Source: Endomychus coccineus (Eukaryota; Arthropoda; Insecta; Coleoptera; Endomychidae). From it: a stretch of 64,000 nucleotides of DNA. The position numbers and the translations under genes were made by a program. Every line of letters starts with the position of its first letter. Within the stretch, counting starts at the first letter, position 1. The DNA lies in assembly GCA_958510875.1 (NCBI GenBank), contig OY294071.1, forward strand, positions 35,618,581-35,682,580, given 5' to 3'. Below are positions 21,521 to 33,890 of the stretch, one piece after another. The notes under the pieces are model-generated. The model had not been told where the DNA came from. It worked only from the letters and a program-made list of their open reading frames with translations, and searched no databases.

Positions 21521-24500
21521 CAAAATATATAGAAAAAACACAAACTCGTATTAACTGGATGGATAAATGTTGTGTAGCAATAGTAATTCAATGAAAAAGT
21601 ACGAATCGCATTTTATTCTGCTTAGTCGCATTGGCCCTGGAACCTGGAACAGTCCATGATTAGAACATTTCAGAAGTAATCAATGCGAGAATGCTGAAGC
21701 TCCATTATAACCGGAAAAATATTGAATTATTCAGTAGTAACTGTAAATAATAAAATTGAGTCACCTACTCTGAAAACAACTCGTATCAAACAATTACCAG
21801 GAGAGATTGGTGGAACAAAAGGTAAAATAATCTGAATTCCAGTGATCTACAATTGATACTTTTTATCTGAATACCTAAGATCTATTTGAATTGAGGTTTC
21901 TGGGGGATGTCTTATAGAAAATGCTACAATTAGTCAGTTATATCATTGACTGGTGGATGGCGTTGTATATTTAAGGTAGTTCTATTTTTCATGTCCAGTT
22001 TTTTCCCTTAATGTGTCCATTCTGATTGGAAAATTGATTTAGTGCTCTGTTCCACTGACGAAATGTCAGATAGAGCCGCCCAGATATCAGCTATAATATT
22101 ACGAAATATGGGAGTCTATAGTTTTATTCGGCTTCACAAGAAATGGGAGTGAGTTGGGTTCATCAAATGTGAATTTCCGATCATCAGTGGTAGGCTCTCA
22201 ATATCACCTGTACATCCTGTACACATGAGCCTTATGCAGCTAGCATGGGATATAGTTATAATTGAAGTTTGCTTTCCCCCGTTCCAATCACAGACCTGTA
22301 CTCTTATATTCCATGAATTGAATAGTAACATTGTATTTGATGTAGCCGCTGGTCATTTTTAATTGTTGAACGTGATCTGAAGGGAGGTTTGTATGGTTTT
22401 ATTCTGTTGTATATTCAGAAGACAAATACTTGAAGTGAAACCACAATATCATAGGTACAAAAACATATTTTAGGATGTTAGAATTATGAACGGTTATTGG
22501 AAGTAGATAAAAGGGAAAGCAATCTTTGCAAAAATCTTATTCAACGAGAATGAAATGGTAAAGGAGAATGTGTATATCAAACTGTTTTATTAATAATTAC
22601 GGGCATTCAACTTTTCGTTCGGAGGAAGAAGCATCTATTATATTATGGATCAAACAAAGAAAAAGGCATTGTGCCAATGAAATTTGGAAGATCAAAAAGA
22701 AATGATACAAAACAATATGGAACATATAATTCCATGATTCCAATAGCAACAGCGAAGCGGCGGTTTCTCCTGGTGGGAAGGAGATGCAGTTCCGCATCTT
22801 AAAATTAAAAGACACGAAATAAAAAATGAATATTATTTCAATACACCTAATTGATCTGTTGAATGTATGTTGATGTCAAGAACTATCGCAAAGAAATGCA
22901 CCAATTATTGATTTGCATATGCATTATATATTCGAAGGTGAGTATGTATCATGTATTCTAAGGGTAGGTAGTGTATTCACTTCACACGCTTACAATCTAC
23001 CACCAATTGATACTGGTCCGACTTTTGACCAGTATCAATTGGTGGAAGAATTATTTTAATCCTTCTGAAAGCAATGTCAATATAGTGCAACCATCTTAGC
23101 AGCCAGGGTACAACCGCTGATAAGTCATTACAGCCAATCATGCGCATGCCCTAGGGATATTAGGACCGAGTCTTTTTGACGACTAATCATAGCCGTGTCG
23201 CATGTGCTTTTTAATGTAGTCTATCAACCTTTATTCTATCAGTCATATTCGGTCGACCGAATTCCTTTTGAAGATCATGCGAGATGGTAAAATATAGCAG
23301 ATCGGTGTAGTACCGTTTTCGGGTGTTAATGATAGTATTATTATTGTGAATCATTTTTATAGTTGCGGTGCTGCGTTACACAAATAAAACTTAAATAGTA
23401 AATCAGAGTGAGGCAGAGTTGTATAGATGAAATCAGCGTCAAATAGCCAAGAAGGATTGGGAGAAGTTGTTGAGAAGGTCTTGACTTTTTAATAAATAAA
23501 TGATGCTTCAGTAATCTTTGTCATGAAGTTAAGTTGTGGTTAAGACAATTAGTAATATTCCACCAGATTTAACTAAAACTTTGATTAATATCGGTGAACC
23601 AAAAACACAATAATTCATGGTCTGAAGAATATATTTGACACAGAGAAAGTAAATTAATGAAAAGAATATTAGATTGGTCATGTGTTCTTTCCTCGAAAGG
23701 TAGTAAATGAACCAACTTGGTGTTAAGAATGTATGTCCTTCTTCAGAGAAACGTGTAAGAGGTCCATATCTCTACAAATTGAAAGCTCGTCATGTTGCAT
23801 AAACAATACAAGTTCGATAGAAGTTGAATTTTTGTTGTGTACCTAAGATCTGTCATTTCGAGGTTACGATGAGAGTAATAATTATTCTTCGGATCGAGGA
23901 TATTTCAAAGAACTTGTCAGTTTAATTGGCGAACGCGATATTCATTCACGTAATTTTTTAATTAAAATTAAGGAGTGACTTGACTGATTTCATCAGGTTT
24001 GTTTTGGATAAGAAAATTGACGAGAAAATTTCAAAATCTTCTTTGATTCGATGGTAAATTGGCGAAACCACGGATATTAGTAGTAAATCGCAGTTTGCCG
24101 TCTTTATTTCATTTGAAACGTTTGGGTAAACATCATTCAATGTTAAAAATAGTGCCAAGTAAAGCTAATCTGTCAAATAAATGAATTCATTTTGAATTCG
24201 CTAATGATAATACAGGTTTCAAATAAGCCTCCTGTATGAAATCTGACCGCTTAGAGTTAGCTAGGGTGTAAGGTCTAGTGTTATGTAATACTGAAGAGGA
24301 CTTTTTCAGTTAATAATGCTTTATAATAGACTATAAAAAACTGAAGCGTCTGCTGTATTTGACTTTTCTATATCGATAAATTTGAGGCTGTTCTCTCAGC
24401 TTTTTTATTGACGAACGACCCACAGAACCCAGTTTAAAGTTTGCGGTATGAATTCGATCGATGATCCTCGCAGTGCAAACTGGCAAGGTTGGGAAATTAA

Positions 24501-24990
24501 TATTTTGCTTCAAAATGTACTTAATGATACAGATAATCTTTATGTACAATGATAATATTATATGGGAATTAATATACTATTCATTTATGCAGGCAATGTA
24601 ATGATTGAGGAAATGATAATACTGTGCTCAAACGGTTCACTACCCAGGCTTTGTCTCATCGTTCTGGTATAGTTAATTGTCATCTAGTGACTGAATCAAT
24701 ACAGGCTATGAACAAAATATAATTTCCACCAACAACAGCTCTTTGACAATACTGGAATATTGGGAGGCCGAAGATATCTTATTACAGCAAATTTGTGAAT
24801 ACCAATGCTCCACGCATCTAAGAGCACCCATCGTGTCTAAAAATATTCAGCACAGCTGACAGTTAAGAAAACTACATGCTCATTAAATTTCTTGTGAATT
24901 GACTTCAAAATATCGATCAAGGTAGTTTTTCCATGTGGATCGTACTATGGTGAACTATGACAATGCCATTATATTATTCATAATTGATGG
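21521..24990. other. Unassigned intergenic DNA with one short hairpin
   Basis: About 3.5 kb without a coding call. Short frames (22134-22331, 22597-22815, 23958-24158, 24331-24549, all minus) have no recognisable motif. The only structure noted is the hairpin at 23000-23045. Confidence 0.4.
23000..23045. repeat. Perfect 18-bp stem, 10-nt loop hairpin
   Basis: CCACCAATTGATACTGGT (23000-23017) and its exact reverse complement (23028-23045) flank a 10-nt loop. The stem is too short for a typical pre-microRNA. It is not followed by a T run and has no gene beside it, so its role is unknown. Confidence 0.9.
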
Positions 24991-25009
24991 ACATTTTTTT
25001 CTAGATCAG

Positions 25010-25620
25010 GAACAACATAATCCAATAGTTTATCTGTCTCGCCTTCTCAGGCTAATCAGCAGAACGAATAGGTTGTGCTGTCACTGATCGACTGATTTAT
25101 CCGTGATATCAAATACCAACATCATTCATAAGCACCCCAGAAGCTCTTTATGGTTCACAAAGCACAGGTTTGACATATCCTGGAATACTGTTCACATGTT
25201 TGGAGTTCAGCACCGAAACATACACTGAAGCTCTTGCATTATATTCAGAAAAGAGCTATTTGTCTGGTTGGTAATGACAGACTTACGAACTCACTGACTT
25301 GTTCAGAACATCGCAGAAAAGTGAACGAGTTCTCATGATGAATCTCGTCTGTTATTCTACTATGATTCCAGGTGAGAGGACTAGATGAGCTTAGACTGGC
25401 CACCATTTCTTTGTCAAGCTAGATACCTAGCACACTTGTTTGTACTAAATTTCATTTTTCTATCGAAATCTGTAGAAGTCTTCGCCTAGAGAGGTATTTC
25501 CTGCATATCGTCTCCAAACTTTCAAGAGAACTGATAATACCTACCTCTTCTCCCAACACTCCACTGCTGGTTCATACAATGCTCTACAAACGTACAGTAA
25601 AAAATACACATCATAGATTG
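25010..25620 (+). pseudogene. Jockey-like LINE C-terminal fragment
   Basis: The plus strand carries, across shifted frames, the end of a Jockey-like protein: a 'SSAPKHTLKLLHYIQKRAI' type block at about 25207-25262, followed by the 'SEHRRKV' region (about 25300-25330) and the '(L/V)RGLDEL(R/K)LA' block near 25370-25400. This is the conserved C-terminal order seen better at 47.9-48.3 kb. Several indels and stops are present, and the upstream RT is not recognisable. Confidence 0.6.
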
Positions 25621-26400
25621 CAATAGAAAAATACTGATTTTGAGCTCAGAGTACTGTTTTCACACATCATCAAATGAGTTTATTCCATAGAAAGAACCAA
25701 GAGATTTTTCATTTACGTTGCTCGCCATCTGCGCAGTGTCATAGAACGAAATTAATTGGAATGGATCGATAAGTATTTCAAAACCAGGCCATGATGTTTT
25801 GGTAAATGAGAGTAGAAGGGAATGGATTAGATTAATCTCCATTGTGAAAATTCACCAAAAACGTTGGGTATATATTTGTCGCGGATTTGAGTTTCAATAT
25901 TCCCCATCCAGTCAAAACATCCCATATATTTGTTTGAACGGATAACCTGTAGATTATTCACCACATACATTACAAATGTACAAAAGGGAACGAAGAATTA
26001 CATGCCAAATGTGTTTACAAACCAAATCGCTTACACAGAAACATATTTGTTCGCCTTTACGCAAAATCAAACCACAAAAAAAAAATGCTTCATTCGTGAC
26101 ACGAATGGAGAAATAACAAGTTTGCATATGTATTTTATTTCCGTATACGCGAAAATTCCTAAGTAATCCCATTTCATTTCTACACTGATAATTAATTAAT
26201 GTATTGAAAATAAGATATTTAGTTGCTTTCGTGTTGTCCAATTTCAATCGAGAGGAATCTAGGTCTTGTGAGCTGTTATTGCATGAAATCACAAACAGTA
26301 ATAACAACATTTCAAGGAGACATGTAGCAAACGCACTTTATTGTTTCAGTTATATAAGTGATGGATCAAGAATGGTAAGCTTCGACTGATAGATTGCGGA
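25621..26400. other. Unassigned intergenic DNA
   Basis: Overlapping short frames on both strands (25930-26166 plus, 25954-26310 minus) show no family motif. No repeat partner was found. Confidence 0.4.
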
Positions 26401-26439
26401 GATCCCCAATCTAAGCGATGAAGATCAATTAATCCCCCA

Positions 26440-27655
26440 GTCGGAACCCTTAATTCTGCTCATCTCATACACGATGACCCTAATAAAATCATGTTGTGAA
26501 GAGATAATGCACTTGAAATTTGAATCGGGGTTCTCTTGAGATTCAACAGAACAAATTTCAGCGATTATCCCAACTTTTTGGGATTATCAATTTTTGCAAA
26601 ATTTCATAAGGGGTAGCATGGAAAATATTCGATTCTGGTCGACCTCATCGATTCTAATGAAACAACGAGATAGTACTTTTCGAAGGTGACAAATTCGATT
26701 TTAGCAAGTTTTAACTTCAGACCATGAATCACTAGGTCGCAAGCCTGAATTCTGTTCATTCTATACACGATGACCCTAATAAAATCATGTTGTAAAGAGA
26801 TAGTGCACTTGAAATTTGAATCGGGGTTCTCTTGAAATTGAAGTGAACAAATTTCAGCGATTATCTCAACTTTTTGGGATTATCAGTTTTTGCAAAATTT
26901 TATAAGGGGTAGGTACGGAAAATATTCGATTTTGGTCAACCTTATCCAGGGCCGGATTTAGAGGTCTGGAGGCCTCGGGGCAACAAAGGAGTGGAGGCCC
27001 CCTGACCCCAAATTATTTGCCTGATTGGAGTGAACAAATATAGATCAATGATTTCTGTTTAAGATATTTAAGAACAATATAATCATGTTTGTACAAAGGT
27101 AAAGGTAAAGGTAAAACAGCGAAAAAAATATCAATGGAAAAGTTGTTCACTAGTGTTTACTAGTCGGAATTTAAAAGATTTTTTTCCGAAGTCTATTGTG
27201 GGGGCCCCTCTTTTGTGGAGGCCCTGGGGCTGTAGCCCCGGTTGCCCTCCCCTAAATCCGGCGTTGACCTTATCGATTCTAATGAAACACCGATATAGTA
27301 CGTTATTTAAGGTGATAAATCCGATTCTAGCAATAGTTTTAACTTCAGACCATGAATAACCAGGTCGCAGAGTGTCGGAACCTTGAACTCTGTCATCCCA
27401 TGCATGATCACCATAATAAACTCATGTTGAAGAGAGATAATGCACTTCAAATTCGAATTGGGGTTTTCTTGAGATTGAAGTGAACAAATTTTAGCAAAAT
27501 TTTCAACCTTAGATCATGAATAACCACGTCGCAGTATCGGAACCTTGAATTCTGCTCATCTCATACACGATGACCCTAATAAAATCATGTTGTAAAGAGA
27601 TAATACAATTGAAATTTGAATCGGGGTTCTCTTGAGATTCAACTGAACAAATTTC
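26440..27655 (+). repeat. Degenerate direct-repeat family, several ~300-bp units
   Basis: 'gatgaccctaataaaatcatgt' and variants, 'aatcggggttctcttgaga', 'aacaaatttcagcgattat', 'ttttgggattatc' and 'cgattctaatgaaacac' recur in order from about 26460, 26770, 27390 and 27550. Another part lies at 30593-30900 beyond the fold-back element, and diverged copies lie at 62.6-63.1 kb. No coding frame is shared between units. These copies provide the empty sites for the two insertions inside them. Confidence 0.8.
26947..27266. mobile_element. hAT-type MITE, 320 bp, with 8-bp target-site duplication
   Basis: Terminal inverted repeats CAGGGCCGGATTTAG and, at the right end read in reverse, CAACGCCGGATTTAG (13 of 15 identical). 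The target-site duplication ACCTTATC lies at 26939-26946 and 27267-27274. The neighbouring repeat unit reads through 'ggtcgacctcatcgattct' without the insertion, which confirms the boundaries. An 8-bp duplication and a CAG..-type terminus fit the hAT superfamily. There is no transposase frame, so the element is non-autonomous. A short (AAAGGT)3 run lies inside at about 27096. Confidence 0.85.
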
Positions 27656-30592
27656 TAGTCCAGTCAATAAAGCGGGGAATCAAAATATTTCTTATAGGAA
27701 GATGGATAAAAAAATTTTCTTTGCATAACCTTCTATGAGTCCTCTAGGTCATTCGTGACTAGCAAGCGAAGTGACTAGCCCTCCCCAACACCCCCAAAGC
27801 TCAAAATTAACCCCTTTCTCACACCCCATTTTCAAATAAATTGCAAAATATAGCAAAAGTGGAAATTAAGGACTGAAAATGCCCTCTAGTAGGTTTTCGG
27901 GGTCGCTGATCACGAATCTGCCGTTAGTTTTCCGAAAATTCAGACGGGGAGCGGAAAATCGGAAAATTTGGTTAATTTTCAGACTTTTTACTTTTTCCAG
28001 CCTTGTCGAATTGAACTCGCACCTGAAGTTGAATCATGATGTTTCTAATGTCAAGACGTGGAAATCCGGGAAAATTTCGGAAAACTGTGTAAAACCTGGT
28101 ATGAGAAAATTTCAAATTTGGGCGATATGAGCGTGTATCAGGTCATTATATGGGTTTTCTGGGTCGCTGCTCACGAATATGCTATCAGTTTCCCGGAAAA
28201 TCCCCCTGAAAAGTGGAAAATTGGAAAATTTGAATAATTTTCAGACTTTTTACTGTTTTTTTCAACGTTTTCGAATTGAACTCGCACCTGAAGTTGAATA
28301 ATGATGTTTCTAATGTCAAGAAGTAGAAATCCGTGAAAATTTCGGAAAACTGTGGAAAATCTGGTATAAGAAAATTTGGGCGATATGAGCGTGTAGGTCA
28401 TTATATGGGTTTTCTGATTCACTGATCACGAATATGCTATCTGTTTCCCGGAAAATTCCCCTGAAAAGTGGAAAATCGGAAAATTTTGTTTCTTTTCATT
28501 TTTTTTCCGTTGTTACTGATAATAATGTGCTTCAAATTAATGTCCAGTGTTACGAACAAGTTAAACGAAATAAAATTATCAAAAAAGTCGGAAAACTGCG
28601 GAAAATCTGGTATGGGAAAATTCCAAACTTGGCGATATGAGCGTGTAACAGGTCATTATATGGGTTTTTTGGGTCGCTGATCATGAATGTGCTATCAATT
28701 TATCTTTGTTTATTTAGATATTTATTTAATTTTTTTCAACAATGGTCAGGTAGTCTATGGTTCTCCCAACTATGGTCTGATATTCTATGATTCTCCCAAC
28801 TATGGTCTGAACAATCTATGGTTTCCAATCTGGAGTCTGTGAACCATATAATTGTATGAGCGCGCGTGCGCGATTGTGGATGACCTTGGAATGGACTGTT
28901 TTCGGTAAAATGAACCTTAGATTTCCTTGTGGGAATTTACATGTAAAAAAGGTCGATTTTGGTCCCGAACTGTTATAGTACATCTACTTACGTGTGTCAT
29001 CATATCGTCTGTATACAGTGCTTCCACGTAGTGAAAAAACAATTCTATTCAAATTAAACGTCACGTATCAACTGAAAATTTCTCTATTAAAGGTGAGAAC
29101 ATTCAAATATTCAGATGATGAATACTATTAGAATAATAATCTTATATTTTTTTCCAAATGTATACATCATACAAAATTGTACTAATTATAGGATATAAAA
29201 AAAATTACTTTACAAACCATTGTATTACATGTTATATCTGTATAAATTTTATTAAACGAAAAAAAATCATAAGAATAAATATATAGTTTATTATTATTTC
29301 ATAACAAAAAATGAAATGCATTTTCTGTTTTTTTATTTCCTTCTCCTGATAACATTAAAAAAATCAACAAAATTTGCAGATTTTCAACTTTTAAAAATTT
29401 TTAACTACATTTTCCACATTTTCTGCCGTTTTTTATAAATTAATTTCGTTTAACTTGTACGTAACTCTGGATGGCAATTTGGAGCACGTTATATCGGTGA
29501 AGAGAAAAAAATTAAATAATTATCTAAATAAACAAAGATAAACTGATAGCTCATTCATGTTCAGCGACCCAAAAAACCCATATAATGGCCTGCTACACGC
29601 TCATATCGCCTAAGTTTAAAATTTTCCTATACAATATTTTCCGCAGTTTTCCTACTTTTTTGATAATCTTATCTCGTTTAACCTGTTCGTAACACTGGAC
29701 ATTAATTTGAAGCATATTATTATCAGTAACGGAAAAAAAATGAAAAGAAACAAAATTTTCCGATTTTCCACTTTTCAGGGGGATTTTCCGGGAAACATAT
29801 TCATGATCAGTGACCCAGAAAATCCATATGATGGCCTGCTACACGCTCATATCGCCTAAGTTTGAAATTTTCCTATACGAGATTTTCCGCAGTTTTCCGA
29901 CTTTTTTGATTATCTTATTTCGTTTAACTTGTTCGTAACACTGGACTATAATTTGAAGCACATTATTATCAGTAACAACGGAAAAAAAATGAAAAGAAAC
30001 GAAATTTTCCGATTTTCCACTTTTCAGGGGGATTTTCCGGGAAACTGATAGCATATTCGTGATTAGTGACCCAGAAAACCCACATAATGACCTGCTACAC
30101 GCTCATTTCGCCCAAATTTGAAATTTTCTCATACCAGATTTTCCACAGTTTTCCGAAATTTTCCCGGATTTCCACTTCTTGACATTAGAAACATCATTAT
30201 TCAACTTCAGGTGCGAGTTCAATTCGACAACGCTGAAAAAAGTAAAAAGTCTGAAAATTGACCAAATTTTCCGATTTTCCGCTCCCCGTCTGAATTTTCC
30301 GGAAAACTAACGGCAGATTCGTGATCAGCGACCCCGAAAACTTACCAGGGGGCATTTTCAGTCCTTAATTTTCACTTTTGCTATATTTTGCAATTTATTT
30401 AAAAATGGGGTGTGAGAAAGGGGTTAATTTTGAGTTTTGGGGGTGTTGGGGGGAGGGGCTAGTCACTCCGCTTGCTAGTCACGAATGACCTATAGGACTC
30501 ATAGAAGGTAATGCAAAAAAAAAATTTTTGATCCATCTTCCTATAAGAAAGTTTTTTGTTTGGTCGATTTCCCCGCTTTATTGACTGGACTA
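27656..30592. mobile_element. 2.94-kb fold-back transposon with repeated arms
   Basis: Termini TAGTCCAGTCAATAAAGCGG are inverted at 30592. The arms, about 27656-28736 and 29506-30592, are imperfect reverse complements over roughly 1.08 kb, leaving a ~770-bp central spacer. Each arm contains four related ~258-bp subunits marked by 'gggtcgctgatcacgaat' (left near 27900, 28160, 28420, 28670; right near 29570, 29810, 30070, 30325). TTC at 27653-27655 and 30593-30595 is a 3-bp duplication: the uninterrupted repeat reads 'gaacaaatttcagcgattat'. No transposase frame is visible. A 3-bp duplication is known for CACTA, PIF/Harbinger, Zator and Academ groups, but the termini do not clearly place it. Confidence 0.88.
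28737..29505. other. Central spacer of the fold-back element
   Basis: Unique relative to the arms. It opens with two to three ~36-bp repeats ('caactatggtctga' type, 28741-28830), then an alternating GCGCGCGTGCGCG run (about 28860-28872), then AT-rich DNA without a coding frame. It may be a remnant of the element's former internal region or a later insertion. Confidence 0.5.
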
Positions 30593-30900
30593 TTCAGCGA
30601 TTATTCCAACTTTTTGGGATTATCAATTTTTGCAAAATTTTTATAAGGGGTAGGTATGGAAAAAATTCGATTCTGGTTGACCTCATCGATTCTGATGAAA
30701 CACCGATATGGTACGTTTTCGAAGGTGATAAATTCGATTCTAGCAATAGTTTTAACATTAGACCATGAATAACCCCGTTGCAAAATGTCGGAAACCTGAA
30801 TTCTGCTCATCTCATACACGATGACCTCAATAAAATCATGGTGTAGACAGATAATGCATTTGAAATTCGAAATGGCGTTAGTTTTAACCTCAGACCATGA
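30593..30900 (+). repeat. Continuation of the degenerate repeat family after the fold-back element
   Basis: It resumes with 'agcgattattccaacttttt', exactly where the family was broken at 27655. It carries 'ataaggggtaggtatgg', 'tctgatgaaacaccgatat' and 'gatgacctcaataaaatcat' in the family order. Confidence 0.8.
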
Positions 30901-32590
30901 TAGCCACGTTACACAGTGTCGGGATCCTGGATTCTGGTGATCTGTTTGGTTGTGACCCTGAAAAAATCCTATACCTCAGGAATAATTTACATGAAATAAG
31001 GAGTGTTCTAAGATTCCAAAGAATAAGTTTCATCGATTACTCGATATGTTTTGAAACATTCATAAGGGTATGGAAAATTGTAATTTAGGTGAACCTCATC
31101 TTTGTAATGAAATCCAAGTAAAATTATGCTCATTACTAGAAGTATAACTAAAATTGGTATCACCAGCATCAAATTTGAAATAACATTGAGAACATGGTTA
31201 GCTCATTATGGGTATAATAGATAGATATAGGCCATATAAAGGTATGTGTTTATTGTTATTACTTTGAATGCAAAACATTTCCGATTATATGGTGGATCAG
31301 TATACAAGTCTAGTGAGAAGATAAAGAACTTCAATGGCGTAATTTATTCCCTCAGCATTACAAAGAAATCCATAGTGATACGTTGAAGAAAGGAAGGAAT
31401 GGTATCTTTTGAGCGTAAAGTGGATGTTCAAAGAAGTAGAATCCAAATCGATTTCATAGAAGTGTTTTAAATTTGCTGTTTCAAATAGATTTAAAAAGTA
31501 TTTTGTCCCCACTTCCGTAGGAGGATATCGTTTGAAATTTGATTAGAAGTGGGTGTTAGTAAACACCGACTCCCAGAGTTGTGAACTACTTTCCAATATC
31601 TACAATTCTCCATTTTATGTAAAGTAAAACTGGAGCAAATGAAGTGAAACCTGTTTAAAGTCGTTTATAGTCGCAGAATGATGTATAAAGCTGAAAGAGC
31701 CGAGCTTTGCGTCAGATAAACTTCCGATGACCGCTTTTATTGAAAGTATTTAGCTGCCGCAGGGCATCAACTTAAAAGCGAAACTTAAAATAATTGACTG
31801 GAGTTGAGAACCAAAGTGGGGCACTAATCAACGCTTCTCCTACATGAATTTCTACTTTGGCTGTGAAACAAATTAAATTGGGAAAACGATTGACATTTGA
31901 AATGTCTTGTTGGAGCGGTTGCAGTACTAGTAGTCAAATGGGGAGTCATAAATTAGAGTTGTTAGTAGGCAGATATTTGGGAATTCTAGCATAAATCCGA
32001 TTCGGCCACTGCACTCTGACAATCCAACTCCCTCTTCTATTCTATAGAATATGTTTTATCGCCCTTTACACAATTTCATTCATTCCACAGGGTCGGATTC
32101 AAAAGTGCTGCAGCATTAAAATAATGCTTTATTCGATAGCGCTTTCGAATTGAATTTTGTACAAATCGGTTGTTTCGAAGAAAAACCTTTGTATTCAAAC
32201 AGTTCCGCATTTTCGAATTGTGATACCACAGTCACAGACACAATAACTTTCGTGACCCAAATATGCAAGCTTCGAAATTAGTAATTTCATAAAATTTCTA
32301 ATTATGGTATATATTTAGTGTGTTGAGTGTTCATTCCGTGACATATGTCCCATGCCCAAGGACAATACATAAGCCCATTTAACAGTGCTGCTGATTACTA
32401 TTGTCCGCATTAGGCGGATTTGACCGACCATTGTTCGTATTCACTATCCGTGACGCATTGTGGGTGATAATTGACAATTGTATTAATGCAACCATATGAT
32501 AGTTTTCATGCCGTAAAATAGATTATATCAAAGAGAAACCTGTAGATGTCTCAGTGATCACTGTAACATGACTTTTTTTGTTGTTTCACT
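30901..32590. other. Unassigned intergenic DNA
   Basis: No recognisable coding motif; short frames at 30897-31088 (plus) and 31297-31512 (minus) are not supported as genes. Confidence 0.4.
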
Positions 32591-32639
32591 CGCACTTCCC
32601 ATACTTCAGTTACTACTTTCTTTTCGGAATATTCAGGCG

Positions 32640-33890
32640 ATGTTTTTGACTACACAAGAGGAAAACCTAAGAAATTCGCATTTTGGGAAAATTTGAGAGC
32701 TCCCCCGTATGTTTGGGAACTGAGCTGAAAACGTGTGAACATCATTCCTGGTCGAATCTATACTTTATGGATCATGAGGAGCGGAACGAGGGGGGGGGAA
32801 GAAGATGAAGTTGCTGTTGCCACGACCAAGCTTCTTTGAACCAGTTTTTAAAATGGATCTGATGTGATCGTTCCATGAGAGGAGGAAGCTTTAGGTAACG
32901 TAACCGAACATGGATATTGAGAACTTCGTAGGACTAGTTGTAGCTGACCTCAACAAATTAGGAATTACGGGATCCACTTTCATGGAGAAAATACAACCTT
33001 GAGTTTTGGTTACATTAAACTCCACTAGATTATCAGATCTTCATTTCAAAATTGCCAGATCTCCATTTATTGCATCGACCTGATATAATGGCTCTTGAGG
33101 AGAAAGAGTGGTTAGCCATTGTATCGGAAGAGCGTCAGTCAACCACCACATGGAGTGATCTGTCTGATAGAAAATACGATAGTTAATGAAAAACACATTT
33201 CGGAACTTTCCCATAGAGGCCTTGATGCCAGACTTGGTCAAATGCTTTGAAGATATTCAATATCACAACTAGAGATTCGCCATATTTTTCAATGGATGCT
33301 TGTTATATATGTGTTATGTTGGCTAGATAATGGATCTCCTGTTGATCTTTGGTGACGAAAACCATATTGCCGTTTTTTTTAGCTCTCTAAACATTTGATG
33401 AGCTTGATGTTAATTGCACATAGTAGTGCAATGGGTCTATATTTATCCTTTCTTTCGAATTGGCTTGACGCTAGCTATTTGAATGGAACACATCAATTCT
33501 GGATCAAAGTGTAAACAACTGCAAAGCAAAGAAGTGGTGGTAATCCTGAGGCTTATTTTTTGTGAACTGTAGGCGGAATTCCGTCGGACCATATAGTCTC
33601 CTTGGTATTCATACCAAGCAGAATCTGCCTAATTGTACGCTAACGAAAGACAATTTCAGACATATGGTTATCGTTGACAGAGATATTAGGAGGGTCTTTC
33701 CCTTGTGGATCCAAAGTGGTATTTTCTTGCGGTGTTGTAACCAGTGAGAAATTATCTATGGTTATGGGAGGGTATGTGCCAGAAGTGGAATTTCCTTCAA
33801 TTTCCTTGACGAAACTCCAAAACAAAAGAAAACCTTTCTTTGAGTATCAGTTGAAATCGAAGTGTTTGATGGCAAGAAATGAATAAGTTA
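32640..33890 (-). pseudogene. Jockey-like LINE, RT domain to C-terminal part, degenerate
   Basis: Read on the minus strand. MFWSFVKEIEGNSTSG and TLDPQGKDPPNISVNDNHMS (33825-33650) match the linker before the Jockey RT; VFRQRTIRQILL and SDGIPPTV follow (about 33650-33560), the 'SGPDGIPPIVLK' RT entry. Near 33250-33200 comes KAFDQVWHQGLYGKVPKC, the block after motif A, then SLHVVVD-like sequence. Between them about 250 bp is heavily decayed. Downstream (33050-32640) the reading resembles the RT-thumb and C-terminal region. Stops and frameshifts show a dead copy. Confidence 0.7.
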
